Origin: Alphaproteobacteria bacterium
Lineage (GTDB): Bacteria > Pseudomonadota > Alphaproteobacteria > Rickettsiales > UBA998
Length of the DNA: 7,207 nt
Assembly (NCBI GenBank): GCA_021730835.1
Contig: JAKFYP010000065.1
Coordinates: 1-7,207, forward strand
Reading direction: 5' to 3'
The notes under the pieces are model-generated. The model was given only the letters and a program-made list of their open reading frames with translations, was not told where the DNA came from and ran no database searches. Shown piece by piece: positions 5,561 through 7,207 of the stretch. Position numbers and translations under genes: made by a program. Position 1 is the stretch's first letter. The number at the start of each line of letters is the position of its first letter.

Positions 5561-7207
5561 TCATCCAACTTCCGCCATTTCCTTTATCCTATAGAGCAAA
5601 TCATGCGCCTCACGGGGACTCATACGGTCGGGATCGCAGCCCTCCAGCAGCACCATTATCTGTTGCAGCGCTTCGGGCAATTCCGGCTCAGGCAACGCCA
5701 TTCGCGGTGAATCCACCCCATTATTGCCGGAAAACAAAGGTAAGCCGCTGGCGGTCAGGCCGCTGGCCGGGCTGTTATCCTGATCCTCGAGGATTTTGAG
5801 CACCTGCCGGGCGCGCCCGAGCACGGCGGAAGGCAGGCCCGCCAGCCTTGCCACATGGATCCCGTAAGATTTATCCGCCGTACCCGCCGCCACCTCATGC
5901 AGGAACACCACCTTGCCCTGCCATTCCCTGACCCGTACCGTATAGCAGGCCAGCGAGGACAGGGTTTCCGCCAGATGCGTCAGTTCATGATAATGCGTGG
6001 CGAACAACCCCCGGCAGCGTATGGCGTTATGCAGATGCTCAACCACCGCCCAGGCGATAGACAGCCCGTCAAAAGTCGCCGTCCCCCGCCCGATCTCGTC
6101 TAAAATCACCAGCGAGCGCTCACCGGCCTGAGCGAGGATGGTTGCGGTTTCGACCATTTCCACCATGAAGGTCGAGCGCCCGCGTGCGAGGTCATCCGCC
6201 GCGCCGACGCGGGAAAACAATTTATCCACCACACCGATATGAGCGGATTCGGCAGGCACGAAACTGCCCATTTGCGCGAGCACGGCAATCAGCGCATTCT
6301 GGCGCAAAAAGGTGGATTTCCCAGCCATATTCGGCCCGGTCAGCAGCCAGAGCCGCTCTTTTCCACCGAGCGCGCAGGCATTGCCGATGAAGCGCTCCCC
6401 GGTTTTCTCCATCGCCTTTTCGACCACCGGATGCCGCCCGCCGGTAATGGAAAACGCCATGCCGTCATCCACTACCGGGCGCACATAGCGCTGAACGGAT
6501 GCCAGCTCGGCCAGCGCCGCATAGACATCGAGCGCCGCCAGCGCCCGCGCCGCCTTGACAATCAGGGGCGCATATTCGCCGATACGCTCGCATAACGTCT
6601 GGAATATCTCCAGCTCCAGCTTGAGCGCCCGATCCGCCGCCTCGCCGATCTTCTGCTCCAGTTCGGCCAGTTCGGTCGTCGTGTAGCGCAGCGCGTCCTT
6701 CATGGTCTGGCGGTGAATAAACCCTTCCGGCACTTTGTGCTCATGCTTGCGGGTGATCTCGATATAATAACCCAGCACATTATTTGGCTTGATCTTGAGG
6801 GTGGCAATCCCCGTTTCACCGGCATACCGCGCCTGTAACGCCGCAATCAGGCGTTTTGATTCGGTTTGCAGCATACGGAATTCATCCAGTGCCGCATGGT
6901 AGCCCGCCCGCACGAATCCGCCGTCCCGCGCCAGCATCGGTAATTCATCCTGAAGCGCCCGGCTCAACTCCTCAACCATCCGCCGGTGCTCGCCCGCCTG
7001 CCGCCCGATAGCCGCGAGATATTCCGGCAGGCTTGCCGCGTCCAGATGCAAAAACACCCCGTGCAGATGCGTCGCCACTTCCAGCCCGCGTGCAATCGCC
7101 TGCATGTCACGGGGGCCGCCGCGCTGCATATGCAGCCGCCCCAGCGCCCGCTCCATATCCGGGCAATGACGCAACCGGTCACGCACGGTTTGCGTCATGC
7201 CCTCCCC
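5561..7207 (-). CDS. mutS: DNA mismatch repair ATPase MutS, N-terminally cut by the window edge
   Basis: MutS recognises base mismatches and small loops and recruits MutL in an ATP-dependent way. The frame stays open to base 7207, so the N-terminal mismatch-binding and connector domains (about 350 residues, including the Phe-x-Glu motif) lie outside the window. Numbering from the Met at 7198, the core/lever region begins with RDRLRHCPDMERALGRL and RGGPRD, and the clamp region includes NNVLGYYIEITRKH (139-152). The ATPase domain has Walker A GPNMAGKST (288-296), LFSRVGAADDLARGRSTFM (318-336 region onward), Walker B LVILDEIGRGT (363-373, with Asp367 and Glu368) and THYHEL (401-406). GLPLF at 475-479 resembles a sliding-clamp binding motif, and the C-terminal helices (DPDRMSPREAHDLLYRIK) match the MutS oligomerisation tail. 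All visible ATPase motifs are intact. It ends facing tsf. Confidence 0.97.
   Translation of the reverse strand, partial: GEGMTQTVRDRLRHCPDMERALGRLHMQRGGPRDMQAIARGLEVATHLHGVFLHLDAASLPEYLAAIGRQAGEHRRMVEELSRALQDELPMLARDGGFVRAGYHAALDEFRMLQTESKRLIAALQARYAGETGIATLKIKPNNVLGYYIEITRKHEHKVPEGFIHRQTMKDALRYTTTELAELEQKIGEAADRALKLELEIFQTLCERIGEYAPLIVKAARALAALDVYAALAELASVQRYVRPVVDDGMAFSITGGRHPVVEKAMEKTGERFIGNACALGGKERLWLLTGPNMAGKSTFLRQNALIAVLAQMGSFVPAESAHIGVVDKLFSRVGAADDLARGRSTFMVEMVETATILAQAGERSLVILDEIGRGTATFDGLSIAWAVVEHLHNAIRCRGLFATHYHELTHLAETLSSLACYTVRVREWQGKVVFLHEVAAGTADKSYGIHVARLAGLPSAVLGRARQVLKILEDQDNSPASGLTASGLPLFSGNNGVDSPRMALPEPELPEALQQIMVLLEGCDPDRMSPREAHDLLYRIKEMAEVG

Noticed and set aside
7196..7207. 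ATG at 7198 as a true start of a short MutS, with GGGGAGG just upstream
   Set aside because: The frame is open to the window edge, the purine run is only two bases from the ATG, and the protein begins in the middle of the MutS core domain, so this is an internal Met in a gene cut by the window.
1..7207. Mobile elements, CRISPR arrays, toxin-antitoxin or defence genes, tRNA or rRNA
   Set aside because: No transposase, integrase, terminal inverted repeats, regularly spaced repeats or tRNA-like folds were seen; all long frames are accounted for by housekeeping or pilus genes.

Overview
The window looks like a chromosomal segment of an alphaproteobacterium. The best evidence is the pair rpsB and tsf, whose products carry alphaproteobacterial-style features: an S2 opening with MALPDVSMRELIEAG and a Lys/Ala-rich tail, and an EF-Ts ending in an alanine-rich DFAAEVAAAA-type tail. 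The base composition is fairly GC-rich (high fifties percent by eye) and codon use is similar across all genes, so nothing suggests recent transfer. Having both type IV pilus retraction ATPases would fit a pilus-bearing, free-living or predatory lineage such as the Micavibrio-like group, but that placement is a guess.

Layout. On the plus strand, bases 1-1038 hold the 3' part of a gene for a Pro/Ala-rich, TPR-containing protein. It is followed after 32 bases by pilT (1071-2246), which overlaps pilU (2233-3381) by 14 bases. These three genes probably form one transcription unit concerned with type IV pili. A 186-base intergenic region (3382-3567) then carries a plausible sigma-70 promoter and a leader that can fold into a closed three-way junction. 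It is followed by rpsB (3568-4542) and, 12 bases later, tsf (4555-5490). A 70-base convergent gap (5491-5560) with a weak AT-rich dyad separates tsf from mutS, which lies on the minus strand (5561-7207) and runs off the right edge, so its mismatch-recognition domain is not in the window.

How the genes work together. PilT and PilU are hexameric AAA+-like motors that depolymerise the pilus fibre, PilT being the main retraction motor and PilU an accessory one. The TPR protein upstream is plausibly a pilus assembly or scaffolding partner by context alone. rpsB-tsf is the widely conserved translation pair (30S protein S2 and the nucleotide exchange factor for EF-Tu). mutS encodes the mismatch-repair ATPase. 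I see no mobile element, CRISPR array, tRNA or rRNA.

No clearly new multi-gene system is visible. The most interesting item is the structured rpsB leader. Lesser points are the linkage of pilTU to rpsB-tsf, the absence of pyrH/frr after tsf, the repeat-built glutamine-rich PilT tail, and the uncharacterised TPR protein.
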